This document shows, piece by piece, positions 26,838 through 37,600 of a stretch of 64,000 nt of DNA. Position 1 is the stretch's first letter. Each line of letters starts with the position of its first letter. The position numbers were made by a program, and so were the translations under genes. The notes beneath the pieces are model-generated. The model ran no database searches. It saw only the letters and a program-made list of their open reading frames with translations, and was not told where the DNA came from. This DNA is from Callipepla californica brunnescens (taxonomy: Eukaryota > Chordata > Aves > Galliformes > Odontophoridae). The stretch spans positions 31,439,502 through 31,503,501 of the forward strand of contig JALIRH010000004.1 in the NCBI GenBank assembly GCA_023055505.1, given 5' to 3'.

Positions 26838-28833
26838 AGTGGGATTGATCGTTCCTCCTAGAGACTTACCATGTTGGAGTGGAATGAGTCAACATTGCTT
26901 TAACTGTGCACAGGGCGAGTCGGGTAGATGGCAAACAATGATAAAGCTGGAGCTGGAGAAGACTTACTGGACCAAGTTTCTCTCTCGCAGAGCTCGAAAG
27001 GTGGTCTACTGCGTACATGTCATTTAGCCCGTGTTGTGGAACGCCATTTCAGAACTGTTCATGCAGTCCATTCTCCTAAAGCCTAAAGCACTTGTTTTAC
27101 TGGAGCACTTAGAAGTTCCAGTTAAGGACCAGGATCTCGGTGTGCTAGGCACTGTACTGAATGTACAAACATTCAGTATCTTGAGCAACAGGCCTTTCAT
27201 CCTTTACCTTCAGAGACTATAGTACATCTCTCTGTCAGGAGCTGACTTAATATCTGAAATAAATGTACTAATTGGTATCATTTAATTACAACTGCTGTGT
27301 TCTTTCCCACTTGCTCTTTCTCTGAAAATTTGTTTGATACATTAAGCTCTATAAATTACTGTGCAGATATTTTGAATTTTTGTTAAGTTAAAGTCTTTTT
27401 CTTCAGAATTAGAGGAAGCAGAATTTTGCTGAGATACTCTGTGATTGTTCTGGCTCCTGTGTAAACACAGTGAGTTAATATTGCTCCCCAGCTAATGCAA
27501 ATATAGTGCTGCTGTTGGTAAAGGTATCACAATTTGGAGATTCTTGCAGAAGCAAGGTGAATTTCAATGTAGGGGACAGCACTCAGCAGATGCACTGTAT
27601 AGAATGCTTGACCAAAAAAGGAGAAAGAAAAAAACAATGATAAACAAGCCTAAGCTTAGATTTGCTGGAGATTCTTTGCATCAGTAAAGACTGCTGAAAC
27701 ATAATGCACTCAGCTGTGTGTCAGCATGAACTGATTTCTTTGAGAGGGTTACATAGCAACCCAAAACCCTAGGGCCCTAAATTCTAAGTTCTAATACACT
27801 GTTATGATTTTAAGTGCCACAAACTCAGTTTTATATATCTTATCTAACGTGCTAGCTGTTACAGGTACTTTATTTTTGATTTGACGATAAAGTGGAATTG
27901 TTATGGAGAGATGGATTGAGCTAAAGAAGATGCAAGAAGACACAACTTCCATTTACATGTGGAAGAGATTGATAAAGAAATTGGACAATGCAGGAACACT
28001 GATAGCCATTATAAAAGCTTTTAATCTCGAAGTGTTTTGACATCACAACTCTCAGAAAATAGGTGGTAAGGATTTCTATTTTTGAGATGCTTATTACTAT
28101 CAAGTAAAGGAAGATGACTAATATGTGAACTGTACCATTTAAGATGCCCCAAGCACTTGAGTGTGACACTTTGGCAGGTAATACTTAATCTTGCTTCCAC
28201 TGAAGTCCATCTTTGATATCACAGTAACAGCAGAATTAGGTCAATAGCAATCCAAAGTTCTGCATTGCTTAATTGTAACCTTAATAATTTTGGTTGTTTT
28301 TCAGAACAAATTAATGACCCGAATTGGTAAGAAATTAAAACTGAGTTTCTAATAATGGATTTACATGAGATATCTTAATATAGAAGGACTATTGCTTTTT
28401 CCTAATGAGAGGAAGAAGCAGAGCTGGTATTGAGAGAACAAAGAGTTAAGAGGCCAGAAAAGAACCTCCCTGTGAAACTTCCTCCAAGGTAGGTCAAGTC
28501 ATGCTATTTTGCATAAATACTTTGCTTAAAGTAGTTCTACCACATATATCTACAAACTAACGCCTGGCACATAGAGAGGAAATCTCCCCTTTCTGTGCTT
28601 CTCTGACATGAACATTAGCAGCTGACATTAGAGGATGTATTTCTTCTACTTTTATCCAGAGGTAGTGCTTCAACCTTTTAAACTTGGGTTTTTTTGTGGG
28701 ATTTATTAATTTTTATTTTTATTTTTGAAGAAAGGGAAGTGGCTCACATGAGGAACACTTGAGAAGACTAAAAGTGGCTGCAGTGTTTGCAGAATTGAAC
28801 AAAATGTGACCAAAACAGTCAGTCTTTTTCTCC
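26838..28833. other. Convergent gap between ZNF410 (+) and FAM161B (-)
   Basis: Contains the presumed ZNF410 3' UTR up to about 27.3 kb and otherwise AT-rich sequence. A plus-strand frame stays open from 26831 to 27027 behind a good acceptor, but I recognise no protein in it. No ZNF410 C-terminal family sequence was found here on reading all three plus frames. Confidence 0.6.
27258..27263 (+). terminator. Candidate ZNF410 polyadenylation signal
   Basis: AATAAA about 420 bases after the read-through stop, followed by T-rich sequence (CTGCTGTGTTCTTTCCC at about 27290). It is the first canonical hexamer after the last recognised coding exon. Whether it serves the coding transcript depends on the unresolved 3' exon. 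Confidence 0.5.
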
Positions 28834-28839
28834 TTTATT
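28834..28839 (-). terminator. Candidate FAM161B polyadenylation signal
   Basis: AATAAA on the minus strand (TTTATT on plus), about 80 bases after the stop codon at 28919, followed on the minus strand by a GT/T-rich tract (CTGTTTTGGTCACATTTTG). Confidence 0.65.
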
Positions 28840-28918
28840 ATTTTTCTACACCTCACTTACCCCAGAGCAATTATTGTCAGCCCAAAACAGAAAGTTCCTG
28901 AGGATTAATGTGAGGATA

Positions 28919-31900
28919 TTAAAAATCAAGAGATGATTGATGGGTTCTTCTTTGTGTTGCCGTTTCTTTTCCTTTCTGTTCTTCTTGAGGTTCTCCTTCC
29001 TGTATAGTACTGTTGTCCTTTTCACTCTGAAGCTTGGGCACTCTGCAGAAATAGTCATTATTTAATACTGGAAATGCCTGCAATACTTACTTGCTTTTTA
29101 CCCCACAAATAAGAATACAGGGACTGCCTAGTGGTCATAGAGATTTAGACAGATAAAATATGATGCTTAATTAAAGAGGAGTGGAGTTGATTGGATTTTA
29201 CATATATTACATGGTACAAACCAGAATTGCTTTATGAAAAATGGAAATATTTCTAGTCAAAGACATAAAAGCTTTATTGCATTCTTACCTGTGAATGTCA
29301 GATTCTTCTTCCAGCAAGTCAGCAGCATCTTTTCCTTTTTTTCTTACAAATTCTTCACTCAGCCCAACCTGCTGGAGGGTGTTTCTGTAGCGACGCTCTG
29401 CTCCTCGACGAGCATCATGCTATCAGATTGAAACTTAAACAGTGAGCATGTAGAACAGGGGCTTCTCTATAAGCCAGCTTAAGTTGTTTTAAACTTTGGG
29501 GCTGACACTCCTAATGAGAACAACAGCAAAGCCCCTGTCCAGAATTTTTTTCTACCATAGAGTATAATATCAAAATTGAATACGGGGAGAATGTTCTCAG
29601 CATTTCTCAAAGCTGGAGCTCGCCTTTTCCTGCATATATTCTTTTCTTTTTACCCAACTTCCCTCTCTTTTTTTTTAATTACAATTTCTAGACTGTAGAT
29701 CGTGGTATTCAGGTGCAGGATGGACAGTCATATAATTTCTGGTGTGAAAATGACTTAATTTTGATCAGACCGTGTATTTTGTTTGCAATATATACTACAG
29801 ATTGGAAAGTTGTACAAGTAAGTACTAGTGTTTTTTTTAAATCATGGAAAGGAATTTACATAACACTCATGTGGCTGTCCTGTGTGTAGTCCAGAGACTA
29901 TACAAGCATTAGCACCTTTTTAACTGTGATTAACTTAAAGACTAGATTTCTTAGTACCTGTTATAAATGAAAGACAATGTATCCTGTTATACAGAAACAC
30001 TTGGAACTTTGACTAGTTACCTTGGTGACCTGTTCAAAGAGGTACGGTCTGTTACTGACTCGCAGCTGCATTTCTTCCAGCTCTTTTCTGTATTCCCTTG
30101 TTCTCTCTCTCATATTTTGCCTGAAATGAAAAATGTCCATGTCCAAAACAGGCTCCCTTCTGCCTGTAGCGGATGGGGAAGCAGGAATTCTCAATAACCA
30201 CTTAGTCCTTTAAATAGCTCTGAGATTCCAAATGAGGGACAAAACACTATGCACCATTAGCAAGCTTTACTTTTTTAGAGTACAAGCTGAGAAGTTCACA
30301 TTTTTACAAAACCTTGTCTTATGTGTTTTATGTACATAAGCAAGAGAGACATTGCAGTTGTACAGATTAGTTTCTACCTGTGTTCATGAACAGAAAACTA
30401 TTATGTGTGGAAAGAGAAGTGCTTGTGAAGCAATCTGTATGGATCTGGGATGCGTGTGGCAGCTAAAATGTTAGGTTAGGAATGAAACCTTTTAGACTAA
30501 ACTACTCCTAAAGAATTACCTGATAGTCCCCGATTACCAAAGCAATCAGTTATTTCAGTGCAGAACAGGATACTGACCGGTTCTGTTTCAACTTCTCCTT
30601 GTGTGTTTCATCCAGACTTTTATGCGGATCCAGGGCTTTTGCTCGGCTGTTCACTGACTTACGAATAGCTTGACATTTCTTTTTCTGTTTCTCTAGCCAA
30701 TAAATTCCTTCTTTCTCTCCTTCCTTTTTGCTCTCTAGGGAGTTTCTGTACAGAAGAAAGCAATGAGCTCACTTTGGAGTGGCAGACTGCATGCTGGTTA
30801 GCAATTTCACTTTTTGCTGTTCTCCATAGAAGGTTACAAATTTTGTGTGTAGCTCCCAAATTTGCTGGGAGGCAAGACAAGAATTAGCAAGGAAAGAAGA
30901 CTAGACGCAGAGAAACAATTAAGAAAATTATTGTCAGTGTGATGAGGGAGAACATAAACCTTTTTCTGTTTCAGTCACTAGGTGGTGTACAGTCTTGTAC
31001 AGAAACTTCTACTTACCTAATAGCAGATTCCCTTTTTCTTGTTGCATCTGTAATATGCACTGGAAGGGTATTGGAAGAGAGAGAGGAAAGTGCAGTCAAA
31101 GAATGACTTTTTTGCACAGAAACCTTTGTAAGTTGCTGAGAATCCTGAAAGAAATGGAACTTTATTCAGTGTAATTGTTCACAGCACAGAAGCTCCTCTG
31201 TTTTTTTGTTTAGTAATGAGAACAGTTGGAGGTATGTGGGCAGTGCACTCGTTCTCCTCTCTTCCATCAGTAGGGATTTACATGGGGAGGGGCTGAGATG
31301 AGCTGGAAGGAGACTTGCTTAGGAGTATGGAAGAGTTTGTTATTCAATTTGTCCTAGAATTCTGCAGTACTCCCGGGATAAGTGCAGATGTCATAGGTCA
31401 TAAAGGACATAAACTATTCATAAATAAATGCTATGCATTTAAGAACTTCCCATCTTAACTAGGGAGAACAGTACCACAGAAGTATCTAGTCATCTCACCT
31501 TTACCTTTTCGTTAGCTTCTCTTTGCCTGCAACGGAGATTGGAGGTTCGTAATTTGAATGGCTTAATTCGAGTTGCCTCTTTGATTTCTTGCCTTCTTAC
31601 AGCTTCCCTCTGAAATTCCCAATAAAGTTCTTCAAAATCTGGTACTGTTGGATTAATTCTTGGCTTGAAGCTGAAGCTTCTGTCCTGCAAGAAGCCAAGT
31701 CTTTCCTGCTTAGTTTTAGTGGCAGTTCGAGACTGAGGATCCCTCCGACAGTTGCTAGTATCTATTGGAGCTACAGAGCTCTCAAGCAAATCCTTGGCTC
31801 TCATCTGAATGCGGATTTCTCTGTAGAGTTCAGCTTCTAATGAATTAAAAACAGCAATGAGAATAACACAAGTGATGTAAAATGCTGCAAAATTTCCACT

Positions 31901-34224
31901 GCACAATTTATTTATTTTTTTATAATGGTAACTACTCACATAAGTGTGTACAGGCATCATGTATTTCCCCACTTTCCACCCCTTCTCTGCCTCCAATAAG
32001 AAGAAAATCAAAGGAACACAAAGAACCATGGTTGTATCATCATTCTCAGGCATGATGGTATATCAGAACTGCCACTGCTGACCCTAATACAAGACTACAG
32101 AATTTGAGACGCTCAATTCTAAGGGCCTCTAGATGAAATGTAATGACCAGTAGTATAGGGGAGACAAGACAATACCAGAGGATATAACGATGTTGGCTTT
32201 TTACTCCAAGTGATGTAATGGAGGCCATGATCCAATCTCTGAGCACTGAGATGGTGAGAGGCAGTCAGGGAGGTGTTTGTTTTTGTTTTGTTTTTTTTTA
32301 CAGGAAGAGCCCGGGCACTTTACCTTTGAGTTTATCTCCAAGAAGTGTGTCATTAGTTGATCTAGGAACTTTTCTATTGACCTTCTTCAGTTTGGAGCTC
32401 TCCTTTGGGGTTGCTGCTGCTAGGAACTTTTGTCTGATAGCTTCTTTCTTTTTCTCCTCCTTTTCCAGGAAACTGAAGGGCCTCTGAGTGGAAAGCAGCA
32501 GCTCCTTTCTTTTCTGTGTTGCTATTTGCCTGCGAACCTCATTCTGTTCCATTATTTCATGATAAAGGGGCAGAAACACATGGGCAGGTACAGGCTGTGC
32601 CCGGAACTGTTTCTGACATTCGGCTTCATCCTGGCTTTGCCTTTTGTCTCTCAGTTTGTCTAGTTCAAGAAACATGTTTGACTTCATCAACTGGGATTTT
32701 TTGCGAGCTTCCCGCAGTGTCATTTTGAAGGGCTGAGGGATGGTGATGGAAGGAATCCAAGGAGATGAAGCACTTTTTGGCCTCAAGCGAGGTTTAGGAA
32801 ACAAGTGAGGTTTTTGTTGATCCCAGGTACTGTCCGAGGTGAGGTCAATCAGAGAACAGGATTGCCTTTTGTTACCAGATGTATGACTAAGACAGAAACA
32901 TTACGAAGGGGAAATAAGGGAAATCATTAAAAAGTAATAATAAAAGAAGAGAGGTCTGTTGATTAGGAGAAAGACACTGTAGTCTGTGTGAGAAGACAGG
33001 CCTAGGCCTCACTGTTCTCAGGCTGAGTTTTGCTTTGCTACTTAAGTTCATAAGCATAGCTTTGCTTGTTTTCAGTTTTCCATATACAAAATGCAGTTGT
33101 GACTACCTAGATTCATAATGCAGTTTGTTATGCTGTTAGTATGTTGTTGCTATGAAGGCTGTTAAGTTAACAGAATATTTTAGCTTCAAGGATATTCAAC
33201 ATAAGATACAAAATTGGGAGAGGCAATAGATTAGGCACACAGATGCACAAACCCTGATGAAAAGAAGATAAAGGAAACAGTGCCAAACACCAGAACTCTT
33301 AAGACACAGATGGAAGGGTGTCTGCAGGGAACCACTTGAGTTCAACTTTCAAGTGGTTCAGCTGGAAAGTTTGTAACTGTTAAGAAGAGATATAATTAAA
33401 AACAAATAAACACAAGACTATCTCGGGTCTCACAGAAACAGAGAACTTCACATAGGATGTTTGAAGGGTGAATGTGGGACAGGCTAGAACTATTATGAAA
33501 TGTTTAGGAAAGGATCAAATCCAAGGGAAGGATAAAGGTGGAGCAGAGAGGACTAAGCACAGGGAAACAGGGAGGCACTAGGAAAGGGAAGCAGCCAAAC
33601 AGGTGGTTGCCTGGTGCTTCATGCAGTCTGTCCTATCTTGCTCTTTATCAGCTCTATTTCTCATTTATGAGGGTGTGATCTGCTAGCAAACATCAAGCTG
33701 GACTAATAACAGAGTACTGAGTTGGAAAACCAGGTGCTGGAGAGACCACAGCTCTGAAGATTGGATGCTGGACAGAAGCACATATGCGCACGTGATCTGC
33801 TAGCAAATTTCAATCGGCAAGCAGGAAGGGGATCGGGCCGTTTGTGCCGCCTCATGCCTTATGTGAATGCTGTTTGTGTGGCCCTGTGTCTGGGCCCCGG
33901 TGAACACTCTGGGCAGCGTGCTGGTACCACAGACATGTAGACAGGGTGCACGCGTGTGCTCATCGTGGGATCCACAGTGCTGTGTTCCTGCTTGGAACTG
34001 GGGAGAAGCAGCAGAGTTTCCCCAAGCGTCCTCCAGTGCTGTGGACTTTGCTGTCCTTAACGGGTGCCGTCCTACCTGAGCACCGCGCACAGCCTGGCCC
34101 GCAGCGCAGCAGCCTCCTGCAAGAAGTCTCCGAGGTCCTCATCCTCCTGCGAGGCGCTGAGCTCGCTCCCTAACGCTGCCTGGCACAGCAGGCCCAGTTC
34201 CAACAGAGACCGATGGCCTTCCAT
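28919..34224 (-). CDS. FAM161B: FAM161B, FAM161-family (UPF0564) centrosomal/ciliary protein
   Basis: Paralogue of FAM161A (retinal ciliopathy gene, connecting cilium and centrosome), which it binds in mammals. Coding exons, minus strand: 34224-34076, 32886-32324, 31836-31499, 31144-31017, 30745-30578, 30120-30021, 29419-29289 and 29042-28919. Together they are 1701 bases, an uninterrupted frame of 566 aa (human about 647). Conserved blocks include PFKMTLREARKKSQ, FRAQPVPAHVFLPLYHEI, QKRKELLLSTQRPFSFLEKE, KLGD-type LGDKLK, TLPVHITDATRKRES, RAKALDPHKSLDE and NRPYLFEQV, in the family order. The N-terminus is short: exon 1 codes about 50 residues beginning MEGHRSLLEL, and the acidic N-terminal stretch of mammals is mostly lacking, so an exon could be missed in intron 1. 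Exon 3 has two in-frame donors 6 bases apart (end 31505 or 31499). The last exon uses the acceptor TTTCTGCAG at 29043; an acceptor-like TGCAG further upstream would stop after five codons. It shares a 450-base divergent promoter with COQ6. Confidence 0.94.
32887..34075. other. FAM161B intron 1
   Basis: Lies between the donor CAG|GTAGG (minus strand, 34075) and the acceptor TCTTAG (32887). No convincing extra coding exon seen, although mammalian FAM161B has a longer N-terminus. The open frames near 33.8-34.1 kb lack splice context and family similarity. Confidence 0.6.
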
Positions 34225-34675
34225 CCCGGCGCCGGCGGGCGGACGGGAAAGGCACAGTTAGCCCGTTAATGCTGTAGGGGGCCCCGTTATCCCGTGTCAC
34301 CTGGGAAGAAAATCAAGGAGAGCTGCGGGGGTGATGGCTTCCAGAGAAAGGAGGGGGCAACCGCTACCCGCGGCCTTCCCCGCCCGTCCCGGTTCGGATC
34401 GGCCCCACCGAGCACGGACGCGGCTCTCACCTGCAGGCCTCTCACCGCGCCCCGGAGCCTTCCCGCCAATCAGCGAGGCCGGCGGCTCTCTAGGCCCGCC
34501 TCCCGCCCTAAGCAGCCAATCGTGCTCCGAGACGGACGCGTCCTCCCTCTCACTCATTGGTGATCCGGAAGAGCAGTTCTCGCCGGGCTCTCCCCTCTGG
34601 CAGAGGTACCGTTGTCATGGTTTCCTCTCGCGACTTCCGCCCGCGGGCGACGCGCGCGACGCCACTTCCGCAGTG
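34225..34675. promoter_or_regulatory. Divergent promoter of FAM161B (-) and COQ6 (+)
   Basis: Only 451 bases separate the two start codons. The region is CpG-rich and TATA-less. It holds three CCAAT elements: CCAAT at 34466-34470 and 34516-34520 and the inverted ATTGG at 34556-34560, spaced 50 and 40 bases, an arrangement typical of NF-Y promoters. Two ETS-type ACTTCCG sites sit at 34633-34639 and 34664-34670, the second ending six bases before the COQ6 ATG. Assignment to NF-Y and ETS factors is by consensus only. Confidence 0.8.
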
Positions 34676-37600
34676 ATGGCGGCGGCGTGCGGCCGGGCGC
34701 TGCTGGTTCCGCTTGGCGGGCGGCGGCGGGCCTGCCCGCGGGCCCCGCTGCGCTCCCTCAGCGCCGCAGCACCGCTCTACGACGTCGTAGTGTCGGGCGG
34801 CGGCATGGTCGGCAGCGCTATGGCCGCCGCGCTGGGTAAGGCCGGGACCTTCTCCGCAGGCGGCCCGCAAAAAGGAGAAGTTCATGCTGAAAGTACAGCG
34901 CGTGCTTTAGGTGCTGCAGGTTATCGCTCCCTGAGGGCTGCGGTCATAAGGCTGAAAGCTCAGCTCGGAGCCTGCCTCGTGGTGTGTTAGCGTGCGAGCT
35001 AATGCGCTCTGTCAGTACGGAAACGCGTGGAAGTTATAGATGCAGAATTAAGAAACAGACGTCTGACGGGAGTGTTGTGGCAAAGCGTGTTTTATTTGCT
35101 TATTTAAGGGCACGATATCCATTTCCATGATAAGAAAATCGCCTTGCTGGAAGCCGGGCCCAGGAAGGAGTATCACATGCCAGAGAGTTACAGTAACAGG
35201 GTCAGCTCCATCTCCCCCGGATCAGCAACCCTCCTGAGCAGTACGTGTCACTTTTATTCTTTGTGTTTTAATGGTGTGCTTGAACCTCCTGCTTTGTGTA
35301 AACAAAAACTCCTTTGAGCATGTTCTGTCTTCATTGCAGTTGTTTGGCTTCGTCTCTCGGTGTTTTAAATGTTTATTTGCAGTGATTGGATCAGGCATCT
35401 CTTGGTAACAGGATTCCACGTTCTAATGTCTCAGTCTGATGTTTTTGTGTAGATACACGTACGTTTGTTTACAGTATGTATTTGTGTTTCTGATACTAGG
35501 CTGGCAAAAGGTTGTGAAGTGCTCTCTGTAGTGTTGAGGATGCTTTGTTCACAGAATGTGTATAATTCTCCCATGTTTAGTGCTAATTAATTTTCATTTT
35601 GAAGGCAAATTTGAGCCTTGATTACATATGGAGAAAGAAATATAAACAGTGATGACTGGGACATTTTGTATCTGCTCTATTGCCCAGTGAAAGTTGATGT
35701 GTAAGTGACAGCATTTATGTAGAAGCCTTGTTCGTTTTTGTCTGGCTTGTGTTAACAGCAAAATAATGCAGTGCTGGAGCTGGCAAAGCACTGAGTGAGG
35801 CAGTGCTGGCCATGCTTTGGGGTGGTGGAAGCAGAGTGGGGAAGTTATATAGTAGTTAGTTATACGTGGTCAGTGAGAGGGAAAAGCACAGAATGAGCTT
35901 CAGCTTTGTTTTGGTCTCAGTGTCATTTGTAAACCTATGCATTTGTGTCCTCTTTCTCTTTTAGGTTTTGGTGCCTGGGATCATGTCTGCAGCCTGAGAT
36001 GCAAACCATTCCGACGCATGCAGGTACTGTACATAGGGCTGCAAATGTATAGTGATTGTCTACTTCGATTTCTCACAAATGCTTCCATTAGTAATCCAGA
36101 GTTTATTCCTTCTTTGGTAAAGGGCGGGCCATACTTTTCTCTGGGGAGATAACTGTTCTAAGAGTCATGATGTTATAGGATGAAAGGCTGATTCCAAATG
36201 AAGCTGTAAATGTAGAGGTGTGGATACCAGTCAGAAATAAAGGTAAAGGTGTTAGGGTAGCATTATGTGTTAATTATGTAACAGGAAAATAAGGGGAAAA
36301 AACTTTCTGCTTTTAGAATTAGTGTTTGAGGTTGATCTAGATGGTTGCCTGAAAGGAATTACATGATGTATTTTAGTAGCTTAGAATGGATGGTAATTCA
36401 GGATGCATCATCTACTTCTGCACTGCTAGACTGACACATTCTTTTGCTGTCAGGATGGATGTTTCAGTGTTTTCCAAAAGGAGTGGTGCCTGTTTATTTT
36501 GTAGCTTCATATAATGTTTTTCTTTGTAGGTGTGGGATGCTTGTTCTGAAGCCATCATCACCTTTGAGAAAGATGACTTAGATGACATGGGTTACATAGT
36601 GGAGAACGATGTCATTATGTCCGCTCTCACAAAACAGTTAGATGCAGTAGCAGGTAGTGGACAACTCTAATATCTTATTTCCTGGAGAAGTTAATTTGTC
36701 TTCTGTTGTGTACGCTAGGTTAAGAAAGGGAGAAAGATGATTTGTCTAACAAATGACTCTGGGACGTGGGCAGCTTCTTGAAATGGGGGGAATGGAAGGA
36801 GAAATCTATCCTGTAGGATACACAATATGAAGACAGTTGGGTGTGCTATTCACCAGCATACAGTTTCTCTGAAATAAGACTTAATGAAAATATGTGTAGT
36901 TTTCTACAGAGGGTGCTTTGCTGTGACTGTTCTTTCTTGCCATGAGAACTGTGGGGTTTGTACTTTGAGTGCCACTAAAAGGTGTGCATGGCCCTTTGCT
37001 GCTGAAGTGATGTTTCCTTTCTTTCATGTCTGTGTCGTGCAGTGACCATGGTACTTTGTGTTCCCACCAGACCAGGTGGAGGTTTTCTACGGGAGCAGAG
37101 CAGTCGGGTATACCTGGCCCCTTCCCTCTCACAGCTGTGACACAAGCCCTTGGGTCCAGATTGAGTTAGCTGATGGACGCAGACTTCAGACCAAACTGCT
37201 GGTAACTACAACTTTTTATTTCTGTTGATCAGGCATCATCTCTTGCCCAAGTCCTTTCCACTGGATTTGGTTGTGATTCCGTGTGTGCTGCTCCACCCAC
37301 GTGGAGGGCTTGAGTGAGGTGAGTCACTAACTCTGTCAGAGGTGCTAAGGGACAGACACATAGCATAGCCTTTTCTGTACCTAATGCAAGAAAACTGTGC
37401 TGAACTGGACAGGAGTAGAAGGGACTACCTCTTCTTGTCTGAAGGAACATATATATGTTTTCTTCTTCAGTATAAACAGAAATATATGTACACACTAATG
37501 GAGGTTTGTAGACTGGAAGGAATACTGGCTTTCTCGGGAGCTCATGAAGAGGCAGCTCTGCATCTCTTTGTTCCACAGATTGGTGCTGATGGCCATAACT

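Noticed and set aside
26791..27027. Open frame behind the ZNF410 last recognised exon as an independent gene
   Set aside because: No ATG near its start and no recognised family. It is mentioned only as a possible alternative ZNF410 tail.
29041..29085. Alternative acceptor TGCAG near 29078 for the FAM161B last exon
   Set aside because: It would lead to a stop after five codons, while the acceptor at 29043 gives a 40-residue tail with Gln/Glu-rich composition like the family.
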